Source of the DNA: Bradyrhizobium erythrophlei
GTDB lineage: Bacteria; Pseudomonadota; Alphaproteobacteria; Rhizobiales; Xanthobacteraceae
Assembly (NCBI RefSeq): GCF_900129425.1
Contig: NZ_LT670817.1
Location: forward strand, 3,782,001-3,846,000
Reading direction: 5' to 3'
DNA: 64,000 nt
Shown here piece after piece: positions 1 to 7,798 of the stretch. The notes below the pieces were generated by a model. The model was not told where the DNA came from. It saw only the letters and a list, made by a program, of their open reading frames with translations, and searched no databases. The stretch's first letter is position 1. Each line of letters begins with the position of its first letter. The position numbers and the translations under genes were made by a program.

Positions 1-161
1 CTTCGCGGTTTGCGGGTCCTAGTCTCAGTCGGGTTCGCGGACGACCGCCGGTTCGTCCGTAATGTGACTGACACAAGCGCCTGCTGCGCGCGCGCCGCAA
101 GCGGCCAAGCCACTGCCGCACCGAGAAGCGTGATGAACTCGCGCCGTCGCGCGTCGAGCAT
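1..161 (-). CDS. Leader of a Tat-type periplasmic protein (partial, runs off window)
   Basis: On the minus strand an ATG at 161 opens a frame reading MLDARRREFITLLGAAVAWP followed by LAARAQQ, and it stays open to the window edge (about 53 codons). This is the export leader of the large rhizobial family of ABC-type substrate-binding proteins, with an RRREFIT twin-arginine-like start, a hydrophobic core and a RAQQ cleavage region. The residues after the leader are rich in Arg, Ser and Thr and do not look like the usual mature start (xIPxIGFL), so the gene may be frameshifted or a remnant. Only the leader is well supported. Confidence 0.45.
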   Translation of the reverse strand, partial: MLDARRREFITLLGAAVAWPLAARAQQALVSVTLRTNRRSSANPTETRTRKPR

Positions 162-339
162 TGGTTCCTCCCATGTCAGCAAAATCAATCAGGCGGCGAA
201 CTGCGCAGTCGGCGACGGCCCTCGCCATCCGCCGGCACTCTAGCAGTATAACGTGCTGCAGAATGCCCGGCAGGTCCTTGAGACGGACCTTAATTCTGCT
301 GAAATCGGCGCCAAGGGCGGCCGGTCCCCCATCCCTCGG

Positions 340-463
340 GATGTCTGCTCGTGTGACGAAACGGACCTGCTGCCGAAGTGCCCGCATGTCCGTTGTTTGG
401 GGTCGAACGGACTCTCGACGAACGCGGCGCCACTTCTCAGTTTGACCCAACTGGGACATCGAA
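340..463. repeat. Dispersed intergenic repeat, copy 1
   Basis: Contains the family marks in order: GACGAAACGGAC, ATGTCCGTTG, GAACGGACTCTC and TTTGACCCAACTGGGACATC. No convincing gene lies between 162 and 680. Related copies are listed along the window. Confidence 0.6.
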
Positions 464-680
464 CCTTGTCGGGGCCTGCCTCTATCGGCGTGCAGGCCGG
501 CGGCACGGCGCAGGCCCGGTTGGCCATCCTTGGTTGCCAAGCAAAAGTTGTGCTGGCATGCGTATTAATTAACTTAGGTAGACGCGACTACGCACAGACG
601 TTGAACAGGCTTTGTGAGGCGCGATGGCGCTTGGCGTCGCGCACGCGCTCACGGATGCGATCGCGCTCGTTCTTCGCCAG

Positions 681-950
681 TTAGCGCAGGTACTTTGTTG
701 TGGCGAACCGCGGCCGCTTGGGCGCGACGCCGACGGTCTCACCGCTCGGCCACGGGCCCGAGCTCAGCCCTCCGTTGCGCCGGTAATTCGGGTCGGTATA
801 GGGGTTGCCTGGACCCTTGTTCTGGCAATTGGCATATGGATAAAAGAACGCGCAATAAGCGGGCTCGGACATCACCTGCTGCGCTGGAGCTGGTGTGAAG
901 CTTAACGCGGTCAGGACTGCCGCCGCGCCGAGTTGCTTGGGGATGGACAT
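681..950 (-). CDS. Small exported protein of unknown function
   Basis: An 89-aa protein. It starts with a clear Sec-type signal peptide: Lys at position 5, a hydrophobic stretch AAVLTALSF, then an APA-QQ cleavage site near residue 23. The mature part is short, rich in Pro, Gly, Tyr and Asn, with two Cys (near residues 33 and 42) that could form a disulfide. A GGGAGAAG ribosome-binding stretch precedes the ATG. It resembles the many small hypothetical exported proteins of Bradyrhizobium. No function is assignable. Confidence 0.7.
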   Translation of the reverse strand: MSIPKQLGAAAVLTALSFTPAPAQQVMSEPAYCAFFYPYANCQNKGPGNPYTDPNYRRNGGLSSGPWPSGETVGVAPKRPRFATTKYLR

Positions 951-996
951 TGTGCTTCTCCCACTGCGGAAGATGTGCCGGACGCGCAGAGAATAA

Positions 997-1158
997 CACC
1001 CGAGACGGCTGGACCCATCCGCTCAGCGCGATCACTCCACCGTGAGCGTTACCCGCAAGTCTCCAGAACTTCGCATCGTGAGATCGATGTTTAAGGTGCG
1101 CAAGCTCGTGGACGACGACGTATTGGAGCACCCTTTTAGCCTCGAATACGAAGCCCAT
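997..1158 (-). pseudogene. Remnant of a YgjP-like (M48/DUF45) zinc metallopeptidase
   Basis: The minus-strand frame reads VVVHELAHLKHRSHDAKFW, which is the zinc-binding HExxH motif with the downstream His and the FW typical of YgjP/DUF45 metallopeptidases. Only about 50 residues around the active site fit the family. The N-terminal WGSC-type region is not found in frame upstream, and the frame then runs into unrelated sequence. A decayed fragment is the best reading. Confidence 0.5.
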
Positions 1159-1245
1159 GGGGGCGGCTGTGGTCGACCAGGTGCGAGCCGCGGGGTGCTC
1201 TCTTTCAGTTTACGATCCCCGCTGACTGAGCCGCCATCCGTGATC

Positions 1246-1362
1246 AATGTCGCTTATTGGCACGAAACGGACCAGTCGGGGCGGTCTGATGATGTCCGTT
1301 CATCGGGGTAGAGCGGACTCTCCGCGAATGGCTCTCCACTTCCGAGTTTGACCCAGGCGTGT
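1246..1362. repeat. Dispersed intergenic repeat, copy 2
   Basis: Reads GGCACGAAACGGACCAGTCG, then ATGTCCGTTCATCGGGG, AGCGGACTCTCCGCGAATGG and GAGTTTGACCCA. It is almost identical to the copy at 39215-39310, which is interrupted by an IS1111-type element. Confidence 0.7.
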
Positions 1363-1460
1363 GAAAACTCCGACGTCGAACTTGCGCGGGCAGTCTTGGC
1401 GGTTTCATCGTCATGTGTGCCCTCGGCGTCGGAGCCTAGACTGAAAAACCGGCGGCACCC

Positions 1461-2060
1461 ATGAGGCCCTTGGTTTCTCCGAGAGAATCTGATGCTTTTG
1501 GGCTTGCCATGAAACCTTCCAAACCAATTAGACGATATGCCCTCAAACCACCTAACGATGACGCCCCCGACGGTCACTATAAGCCCGGCATCCTTAATGA
1601 GGGATTTGCCGCGCTGTTCGGGAGGAATATCTCAATATGGGTTCATGTTGAAGATTTGATGATCGGAATATTGCAAGACCTCTTGGGCGGTGGCAAACGC
1701 GCGCCGGCACGACAGATTTTTCATTCGATCGTTAGCAACCAGGCGCGAAAGAGCTTGTTGCTAACCTGCCTGCAACGCTCAAAAATAAACGCCAAGAAAA
1801 CCGATATTTACGAAACTATAATCCAGCAATTTTCGAATTTGAATACGAAACGGAACACATTTCTGCACGGGCTTTGGTACACGCACGAAAGCGGACGAGT
1901 TTTCCTGTCGGAAAACGCTGTCGACGATTTCCATTACTTCAACTCGCGCGAGGTGAAAATCGAAGAGCTTGAGGAAATGGACAAGGCAATGGGCCTTCTA
2001 TCGAGCACGATCATGATGCGCCGGTCGCCTTCTCTAGCGAAGCTGATTGCATCGCCTTAA
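1461..2060 (+). CDS. Hypothetical protein with HEPN-like R-x4-H motif
   Basis: A 199-aa soluble, mostly helical protein of unrecognised family. Around residues 130-140 it reads LNTKRNTFLHGLW, which fits the R-x4-6-H signature of HEPN ribonucleases (Arg, polar residue, then His inside a helix). The rest (FAALFGRNISIWVHVEDLM, SIVSNQARKSLLL) is compatible with a helical bundle. An alternative start is the ATG at 1509. No MNT or other antitoxin gene is obvious next to it. The HEPN link is inference from one motif. Confidence 0.55.
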   Translation: MRPLVSPRESDAFGLAMKPSKPIRRYALKPPNDDAPDGHYKPGILNEGFAALFGRNISIWVHVEDLMIGILQDLLGGGKRAPARQIFHSIVSNQARKSLLLTCLQRSKINAKKTDIYETIIQQFSNLNTKRNTFLHGLWYTHESGRVFLSENAVDDFHYFNSREVKIEELEEMDKAMGLLSSTIMMRRSPSLAKLIASP

Positions 2061-2255
2061 AAAACCTCAACAGACATCTGTTCGAAGAAATAAGAAAGAA
2101 TATCGTCAATCCACCCCCACAAAACGGAGCACCCCGCCTCAATCATCTGAGGAGTGACTTCGATAGGGCGGTCGGTAGACAGGTGCCGACCGGGAGGCCG
2201 GCTTGGGGTGTCATCCTCGATTACAGGGGGCGATGGCATTGCTGCAGGCGAACCA

Positions 2256-2432
2256 ATGGAGTGCTTCAATCCTGTCGCGGTCGTGATGCGCGCCGAGGCG
2301 CTATCGCGCAAGGAAGGTCACGTTCGCGCGGTCGCATTCAGGCGCACTGGTGACCCTGCTACAGGCGATTTCAGCGATGCCAAGGTGATCAGGAAGTTCG
2401 GCGACGTGCCGGACGATTTGAATGCTTTGTGA
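2256..2432 (+). CDS. Small hypothetical protein (58 aa)
   Basis: Frame MECFNPVAVVMRAEALSRKE to VPDDLNAL. The composition is protein-like and the phrase RAVAFRRTGDPATGDFSDA looks conserved, but I cannot name a family. The frame extends upstream to 2154 with less protein-like sequence, so the start is uncertain. It lies just left of the IS30 element and transcribes toward it. Confidence 0.4.
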   Translation: MECFNPVAVVMRAEALSRKEGHVRAVAFRRTGDPATGDFSDAKVIRKFGDVPDDLNAL

Positions 2433-2620
2433 TCATACGAATGCACGCGAGATCGCGCCTTACATTTGGGTGCATCCGGCCGGATGATGATGATCGACGG
2501 TAGCGGTGGTCGCAGATCACGGCGAAGCCTTATGCTTTCAAACGCTACCGACGTATGTCCGTTATCGGGGGGTGAACCGGACTCCTTGGGTGCATCGCGG
2601 AATCGACGCGAATGACAGCC

Positions 2621-3839
2621 GGCTCAACCGGTCGATGCAACACAGGCGTTAAATCTCTCTGCTGGGGTTTCAAATTGCATGGTCTTACGCGGCCGTTCGT
2701 TAAGCTGGCGAGCCACTTTGTTCAAGTGGGCTTGCGAGTGCACCGACAAGTCGGTGCCCTTCGGGAAGTATTGTCGCAGCAGGCCATTGGTGTTCTCATT
2801 CGACCCGCGCTGCCACGGGCTTTGCGGATCGCAAAAATAAACGTCGATGTTGGTCGTCAACGTAAATCGTCGATGATCCGTAAGTTCCTTGCCCCGGTCC
2901 CAGGTTAGCGATTTATACAGTTCGGTCGGCAGCTTTCTAGCTTGCTTGATGAGCGCGGAGACGACCGATTGGGTGTCTTTGTTGGCCACCTTTGCTAACA
3001 TCACGTAACGGGTATGACGCTCGACCAAGGTCGCGATATAGCTGTTCTTCGAACCGGACAGCAGATCGCCTTCCCAATGGCCAGGCACCGCTCGATCTTC
3101 AACTGCTGCCGGGCGCTGACGGATCGAGACGGGATCCTTGATTTGTCCCCGTCCATCGCCGTGAAGACCTGCCTGTTTCGATCGACGGATCGTGCGCTTC
3201 GATCGAAGATGGCAAAGTAGCTCTTTCTTAAGCACTCCGCGAGCTTGAACAAAGAGACTGCGATAGATCGTCTCGTGTGACACCTGACAATTCTCATCTT
3301 CAGGATGGGCTCTCTTAAGCCAGCCGGCTATCTGCTCGGGTGCCCAATTTAATCTCAGCTTGCTGGTTACCGCCTGTCGCAACCCGGGATTAGTCGCCAA
3401 CTTGCAACGTTTCGGACGGCGGGCTCGGGCCCAGGCCTGGTCATCCGCCAGAGCCGCTCGGTATCGATCATAGCCGCCATTCCGGCTAATTTCTCGGCTC
3501 ACCGTCGAAGGCGAGCGGCCCAGCATCTTGGCTATCGATCGGGCTGATCGATGCGCTGTAATCCCTCTGGAAATCTCCTCCCGCTCCGAAAGCGCCAATG
3601 CCAGCCTTGAGCGATGCCTTGCTGCAGGACGGATGCCCCCGTGCGGGGCCACCTGGAAATAAATCGACGATGACGGCTTCCCAAACGCTCGCCCGATCCC
3701 CTTCAAAGACTCCCCGCGTTGCCAGCGATCCCATAACTCCGTCTTCTCGGCCGTTGTAAAACCTCGACGAAATCTCTGTTCCATCGTCTCACTCCATCTT
3801 TTCCCTCTAAGATAAAGTGTTGCATCGACCGGTTGAGCC
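2621..3839. mobile_element. Complete IS30-family insertion sequence
   Basis: Perfect 23-bp inverted repeats bound the element: 2621-2643 (GGCTCAACCGGTCGATGCAA...) and its reverse complement at 3817-3839. The single transposase gene (2624-3784, minus) overlaps the left repeat, as is normal for compact IS30 members. I could not identify a target duplication with confidence. Confidence 0.88.
2624..3784 (-). CDS. IS30 family transposase
   Basis: Full-length 386-aa DDE transposase. An N-terminal helix-turn-helix pair includes RSARSIAKMLGRSPSTVSRE (about residues 80-100). The catalytic core follows: first Asp in GHWEGDLLSG, second Asp in TWDRGKE, and Glu in RGSNENTNGLLRQYFPKG, with the C-terminal RPRKTMQFETPAE phrase characteristic of the family. 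There is no internal stop or frameshift, so the gene is probably functional. It starts with ATG near the right inverted repeat. Confidence 0.95.
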   Translation of the reverse strand: MEQRFRRGFTTAEKTELWDRWQRGESLKGIGRAFGKPSSSIYFQVAPHGGIRPAARHRSRLALALSEREEISRGITAHRSARSIAKMLGRSPSTVSREISRNGGYDRYRAALADDQAWARARRPKRCKLATNPGLRQAVTSKLRLNWAPEQIAGWLKRAHPEDENCQVSHETIYRSLFVQARGVLKKELLCHLRSKRTIRRSKQAGLHGDGRGQIKDPVSIRQRPAAVEDRAVPGHWEGDLLSGSKNSYIATLVERHTRYVMLAKVANKDTQSVVSALIKQARKLPTELYKSLTWDRGKELTDHRRFTLTTNIDVYFCDPQSPWQRGSNENTNGLLRQYFPKGTDLSVHSQAHLNKVARQLNERPRKTMQFETPAERFNACVASTG

Positions 3840-3898
3840 CACCACCCAAACCGGACATTGGCCGAGGAGCTCCCTGGTTAAGCTAGTCCAGGCAGAAT

Positions 3899-4132
3899 TC
3901 AACGACTTGCGTGGATGAGATTCGGCTTGATTCGGTGAAGTTTGACCAAGGTGACCGGAAGCAAAATAATATGAAGAACAAGCACTGGGTAGATGTGGGC
4001 GCACAAGCCGTAGAGAATGAAGAGGACGTTGCTTAAGAGCGCGAGAGTTCTAATTGCCACGATCGTCGTCATGCAAAAGCTAGCAAGGACGGTGAACGCT
4101 GCCGAGAAGCCGATGAAATCGATCCAGGACAC
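3899..4132 (-). CDS. Small three-helix membrane protein
   Basis: About 77 aa from a GTG at 4132 (VSWIDFIGFSAAF...), ending in HRIKPNLIHASR. Three hydrophobic stretches are visible: IGFSAAFTVLASFCM, TLALLSNVLFILYGL and YPVLVLHIILLPVTLV. The pattern W-I-D-x-I-G-x-x-A, SN-x-x-F-I-x-YG and YPVL-x-LH-x-x-LLP is that of the membrane segment found fused to cyclic-nucleotide-binding domains in rhizobia. Here it stands alone, without a cNMP-binding domain in the window. The upstream frame to 4264 is Arg/Pro-rich and unlikely to be translated. Confidence 0.6.
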   Translation of the reverse strand: MSWIDFIGFSAAFTVLASFCMTTIVAIRTLALLSNVLFILYGLCAHIYPVLVLHIILLPVTLVKLHRIKPNLIHASR

Positions 4133-4315
4133 TCCTTCACTCCCGCATTCGGCCTTGGTGTGGACGTCGTATGGTGGCCGTTGAAGCGATCGAGGGGTTG
4201 GCCGGCACCCCGCGCTTATCCGAGCCTCCATTGCGGTCGCAAACCAATCCGATCCCGGACGCAAGAGATGTCCACCTTGGGCCAGGAGTTGGAGGGTGGT
4301 TCTAGGTTGGCCGGG

Positions 4316-5860
4316 TCATGCGGCTCGCACCTCGGGCGTTGCAGTCACGGCCTTCACACGCGCCGACTCCCCGGGCGTGAGCGCGTCCTCGATGATCGCG
4401 TTGAAAGAACGCGCCGCCGCCATGGCGCGGGTCGGCGCGTCGGGTTCGGCATCAGGGCCGATCAGGCGGAACGAGACCGGCGACAAAGGGCCGAACCACA
4501 ATGCGCGTTCGAGCGCCGGCCATGCCGCGGGACGCGGCTCAACACCCGCATGGGTAGCAAAGAGCGTCGCCAGGGCGTGCATGGGAATATCGCGCGGACC
4601 ACTTCGACGTGCTCTTGCCGTCGAAACGCCCTCTTGCATCGTTTCAATGGACGGCATCGGCCGCAGCCCCGCCCACAGATAAGCAAGCCAACGCGCCTGC
4701 AATTCGAGCACCGGGAAATAGGGGCCGACCAGTGGATAAAGACCGATGAAACCGAGACCATTCAGATCGGGATGCAGCGTGTGGTCGTGCAGGTCGACGT
4801 GGCTGCCGTCGAGACCGAGGGTCGCCGCGATCGTCTCGCTGACGAACGGCAGCGTGAGCTTGAAACCGGTGCCGAGAATGATCGCATCGAAGGCGTCGCT
4901 GGATCGGTCGGCAAAGCGTACGGTTTGGCCGTCGATCGCTTCGAGCCATGGCCGCGGTCGGATTCGTCCTTCCGCCACCAATGCCAGATAATTCTGCGAC
5001 TGGGTCAAGCCGGCGGCGAAGACGTTGTCGTCTGGCTTCGGAGCGCCAAATTGCTCGGGGCTTCCGCAGCTCTTCAGGACCATTTGTTTCATCCCCGCCG
5101 CGATCGCCTCCGGCGGCAGCACCCTTTCGGCCTGCGCGGCAAAACGCGTGAAAGCAACGTGATCCGTCGGCACCCCGGCAAGGAGCTTTTGCAGGACGTA
5201 ACGTTGGCGACGCATGGCGACGCAAACCTTCGCGCCCGATGCCGCCAATTCGCTCGCGATTTCGAGCGCGCTGATTGAACAGCCGGCAACGAGCACAGAT
5301 TGCCCGTGATACCGCTCGGCCCCTTTATATTGGGAGCTATGGATGGCGCCGCCGCGGCCGGCGAAACCACTCAGCCCGGCAATTGTGGGTAGGTCGGGTC
5401 CCGTGCAGCAGCCTGTCGCGACCACGACGCGCGAAAAGAGTTCCGATACAGTGCTCTCGCCGCGTCGCGAGCGGACGATCCAGCCCGCCCCGGCACCCTG
5501 ATCCAACCCTTCGACACGGGTCGACAGACGGAGGTGGGGCGTGAGGCCGCCCTTCTCGGCATATTGCTGCAAATAGGCCAGCATATCGAACTGGCTCGGA
5601 TAGACACTGGTGCCTGCAGGATGATCGAGATCGCTGAAGGCCGTCAGTACCCGGCTTGTATTGGTGCGCATGCCCGGCCAGACGGCGCTCAAAGGCGAGC
5701 CCGCATTCCATTGCCCGCCTACCACCGCCGCAGCCTCGAAGACGACCGGATCGAAGCCGTGCTTTTTGAGGAAGCGGGCCGCGACAAGGCCGGCCGGGCC
5801 GCCGCCGATAACGGCGACGGTTCGTTCAGGCATATGGGTCGGATCGAGAGAAGCATTCAT
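4316..5860 (-). CDS. Flavin-containing monooxygenase-like oxidoreductase
   Basis: About 514 aa. The start at 5860 is chosen because GGAGG lies 9 bases upstream; an upstream ATG at 5878 is in frame. The FAD Rossmann motif VAVIGGGPAGLVAARF is at residues 15-30, followed by the FMO-type VVGGQWNAGSPLSAVWPGM. A second, NAD(P)H-binding Rossmann segment reads VLVAGCSISALEIASELA (near residue 200), with Cys-Ser in place of the usual Gly-x-Gly. ILGTGFKLTLPF near residue 340 matches the late FMO ATG-type motif. Predicted reaction: NADPH-dependent oxygenation of a small nucleophilic or ketone substrate in the cytoplasm; the substrate is unknown. It is divergent from two flavoprotein genes at 5982-7798, which suggests shared control and possibly flavin supply or sensing. 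Confidence 0.88.
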   Translation of the reverse strand: MNASLDPTHMPERTVAVIGGGPAGLVAARFLKKHGFDPVVFEAAAVVGGQWNAGSPLSAVWPGMRTNTSRVLTAFSDLDHPAGTSVYPSQFDMLAYLQQYAEKGGLTPHLRLSTRVEGLDQGAGAGWIVRSRRGESTVSELFSRVVVATGCCTGPDLPTIAGLSGFAGRGGAIHSSQYKGAERYHGQSVLVAGCSISALEIASELAASGAKVCVAMRRQRYVLQKLLAGVPTDHVAFTRFAAQAERVLPPEAIAAGMKQMVLKSCGSPEQFGAPKPDDNVFAAGLTQSQNYLALVAEGRIRPRPWLEAIDGQTVRFADRSSDAFDAIILGTGFKLTLPFVSETIAATLGLDGSHVDLHDHTLHPDLNGLGFIGLYPLVGPYFPVLELQARWLAYLWAGLRPMPSIETMQEGVSTARARRSGPRDIPMHALATLFATHAGVEPRPAAWPALERALWFGPLSPVSFRLIGPDAEPDAPTRAMAAARSFNAIIEDALTPGESARVKAVTATPEVRAA

Positions 5861-5958
5861 GGTGCGAGTCCTCCGCATGGTCGGCCGGAACTCTACGCTT
5901 CTCTGGATCGCGGCTTTCCTAAATGATTACTAAGCGCCTGGTCCCTTTTACTAAATAA

Positions 5959-5971
5959 TAGCTAACCGCTA
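5959..5971. promoter_or_regulatory. Short palindrome in the divergent promoter region
   Basis: TAGCTAACCGCTA has TAGC/GCTA half-sites around a 5-bp spacer. It sits 11 bases before the ATG at 5982, in the 121-bp AT-rich gap between the monooxygenase and the flavoprotein genes, a plausible operator position. Evidence is only symmetry and location. Confidence 0.25.
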
Positions 5972-5981
5972 GAGTAGTCTT

Positions 5982-6470
5982 ATGCCGGGAACAGACCGCA
6001 ACCCGATCGACGCTGCGCTGGCTACCTTCCTGGAAAGCCCGGTGATGATTATCGTTGGGAGCTGCGACGATGGCTTGCTACCGCAAGTTGCCCGGGCAGC
6101 CGGCTCTGTCGTTGATCGTGCCAAAGGTCGAGTCGACCTCATCGTCTCGGGCTGGCAATGGCCGCAGACCATCGCCAATGTCGCGCGCAACGGGCAACTC
6201 GCCGTCACCTTCGCGCGGCCCGCCGACTATGTCTCCTACCAGCTCAAAGGTCGCGCCGCGATCATTCCAGCTTCCACCGCCCATCGACAGCGCGCGCAGC
6301 ACTACATCGAGGTGATGATCGAGACGTTCGCGGGGCTCGGCCTCGATCGGGCGGTCGCGGCGTCCTGGCTCGTCGACCTGGAGCCGCAGGTCTTGCGCCT
6401 CGCGGTCGAGACGATTTTCGTGCAGACGCCGGGCGAGAAGGCCGGAAGTATCCTCGAGCCGTCTCGATGA
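5982..6470 (+). CDS. PNPOx-like flavin split-barrel protein
   Basis: 162 aa. The fold is read from FLESPVMIIVGSCDDGLLPQ followed by a VDLIVSGWQWPQTIANVARN segment and LAVTFARPADYVSYQLKGRA, the usual order of strands in FMN-binding split-barrel (pyridoxamine-phosphate-oxidase-like) proteins: short-range barrel, small-molecule site, then QLKGRA strand. These proteins bind FMN, heme or F420 and often act as reductases or sensors. The stop overlaps the next start as ATGA at 6467-6470, so the two are translationally coupled. Confidence 0.78.
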   Translation: MPGTDRNPIDAALATFLESPVMIIVGSCDDGLLPQVARAAGSVVDRAKGRVDLIVSGWQWPQTIANVARNGQLAVTFARPADYVSYQLKGRAAIIPASTAHRQRAQHYIEVMIETFAGLGLDRAVAASWLVDLEPQVLRLAVETIFVQTPGEKAGSILEPSR

Positions 6471-7798
6471 CAATCCGCCTGCGTGACCTCCAAGCCTGCT
6501 TCGAAGGCGTCATTCCTTCGATCATCGCGACGGCTTCGCAAGATGGCGTTCCTAACATCTCTTACCTATCGCATGTAGCGCTTGTCGATGACGAGCACGT
6601 AGCGCTCTCGGACCAATTCTTCTCGAAGACCGCCGCCAATATCCGCGCCAACAACAACGCCGCCGCCATGCTGGTTGATCCGCGTGATGGCAGCCAATAC
6701 CGGCTGTCCGTGATCTTTGAGCGCTCGCTCGACAGCGGCGCGCTGTTCGAAATCATGGCGGCTGAACTCCGCGCCAGCAGCGCACAACTCGGGATGGCTG
6801 ACGTGATGCGCCTGCGCGGCGTGGACATTTATCGCGTTGCCTCAGTGGAGGCCATTCCGTCGCCGGGCGCGGCAATCGCAACCTCGTCGCCGGCGGCGAG
6901 CCCTTATCTCGTCGCGGCGGCGACGCTCTGCGGCCGCATTTCCGAAGCGCGCGAGATCGACGCGATCGTCGACGCGTTGCTGGATGGACTACGCGACAGC
7001 TTCGGCTGCTCCAACTCCGTGCTGCTTGTGAAATATCCCGCCGGTGAACGTCTGGTGACCGTCGGTAGTCGCGGCTATTCGTGGACCGGCATCGGCTCGG
7101 AAGTGACGATTGGCGAAGCGATTATCGGAACGGTAGCCGCCGAGCGCCGTACCATACGTATCAGCGACATGAGCCGCATTCGCCGGTTCGGCGACGCCAT
7201 ACGCGCATCGGCGGTTGACGAAAACCGGACGCGCACGATCGCCTTGCCGAGTTTAGCCGACGCCATGAGCCAGATGGCGCTTCCTATGATCGCGGGAGGC
7301 GCCTTGCGCGGAGTGCTTTTTCTCGAAAGCAAGGAGCGTCTCGCTTTCCCGAAGGACCTCGAAACGGCTCTCTCGATCCTGGCAAGCAACGCGGCGGCAG
7401 TCCTTACGCTTGCCGACAATACCAGTGGCAGCGAGCAATCGCTGGTCACGTCCCAAGGCAACGGCGCCTTGGCGGGACGACCATTTAGCGTTGTTCACCA
7501 CCTTTTTGACGACAGCGTGTTCATTGACGGCGAATACTTGATCAAAGGCGTTTCGGGTCGGCTCCTGGTTCATCTACTGGGGCTGCATCTGCAAGAGGGT
7601 CGTGCGGACTTTACCAATCGTGAGATGCGGCTCTCCGACGAATTGCGATTGCCCGATTTCAAGGACAATCTGGAAACCCGCCTGCTCCTGCTCCGACGGC
7701 GGCTGGACGAGAAGGCTGCTCCAATCCGGCTACTGAGAACGGGTCGCGGAAAGCTCAGGCTGGAAATTGCCGGACCCGCGCTTCTCGAGTCGCGGTAA
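6467..7798 (+). CDS. PNPOx-like domain fused to GAF and winged-helix-like C-terminus
   Basis: 443 aa, starting at the ATG that overlaps the previous stop. Residues about 1-130 are a second split-barrel flavin domain (IATASQDGVPNISYLSHVAL, KTAANIRANNNAAAMLVDP). Residues about 150-310 fit a GAF domain (SFGCSNSVLLVK, IIGTVAAERRTIRISDMSRI, MALPMIAGGALRGVLFLES). The last 100 residues (FIDGEYLIKGVSGRLLVHLL ... RLPDFKDNLETRLLLLRRRL ... LRTGRGKLRLEI) look like a winged helix. The architecture suggests a redox or ligand sensor that binds DNA or a partner and may control the divergent monooxygenase. Domain calls are from motifs; the regulatory role is inference. Confidence 0.8.
   Translation: MTIRLRDLQACFEGVIPSIIATASQDGVPNISYLSHVALVDDEHVALSDQFFSKTAANIRANNNAAAMLVDPRDGSQYRLSVIFERSLDSGALFEIMAAELRASSAQLGMADVMRLRGVDIYRVASVEAIPSPGAAIATSSPAASPYLVAAATLCGRISEAREIDAIVDALLDGLRDSFGCSNSVLLVKYPAGERLVTVGSRGYSWTGIGSEVTIGEAIIGTVAAERRTIRISDMSRIRRFGDAIRASAVDENRTRTIALPSLADAMSQMALPMIAGGALRGVLFLESKERLAFPKDLETALSILASNAAAVLTLADNTSGSEQSLVTSQGNGALAGRPFSVVHHLFDDSVFIDGEYLIKGVSGRLLVHLLGLHLQEGRADFTNREMRLSDELRLPDFKDNLETRLLLLRRRLDEKAAPIRLLRTGRGKLRLEIAGPALLESR

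Noticed and set aside
4160..5278. 372-codon plus-strand frame opposite the monooxygenase
   Set aside because: Arg-rich sequence without motifs, fully antisense to a well-supported gene.
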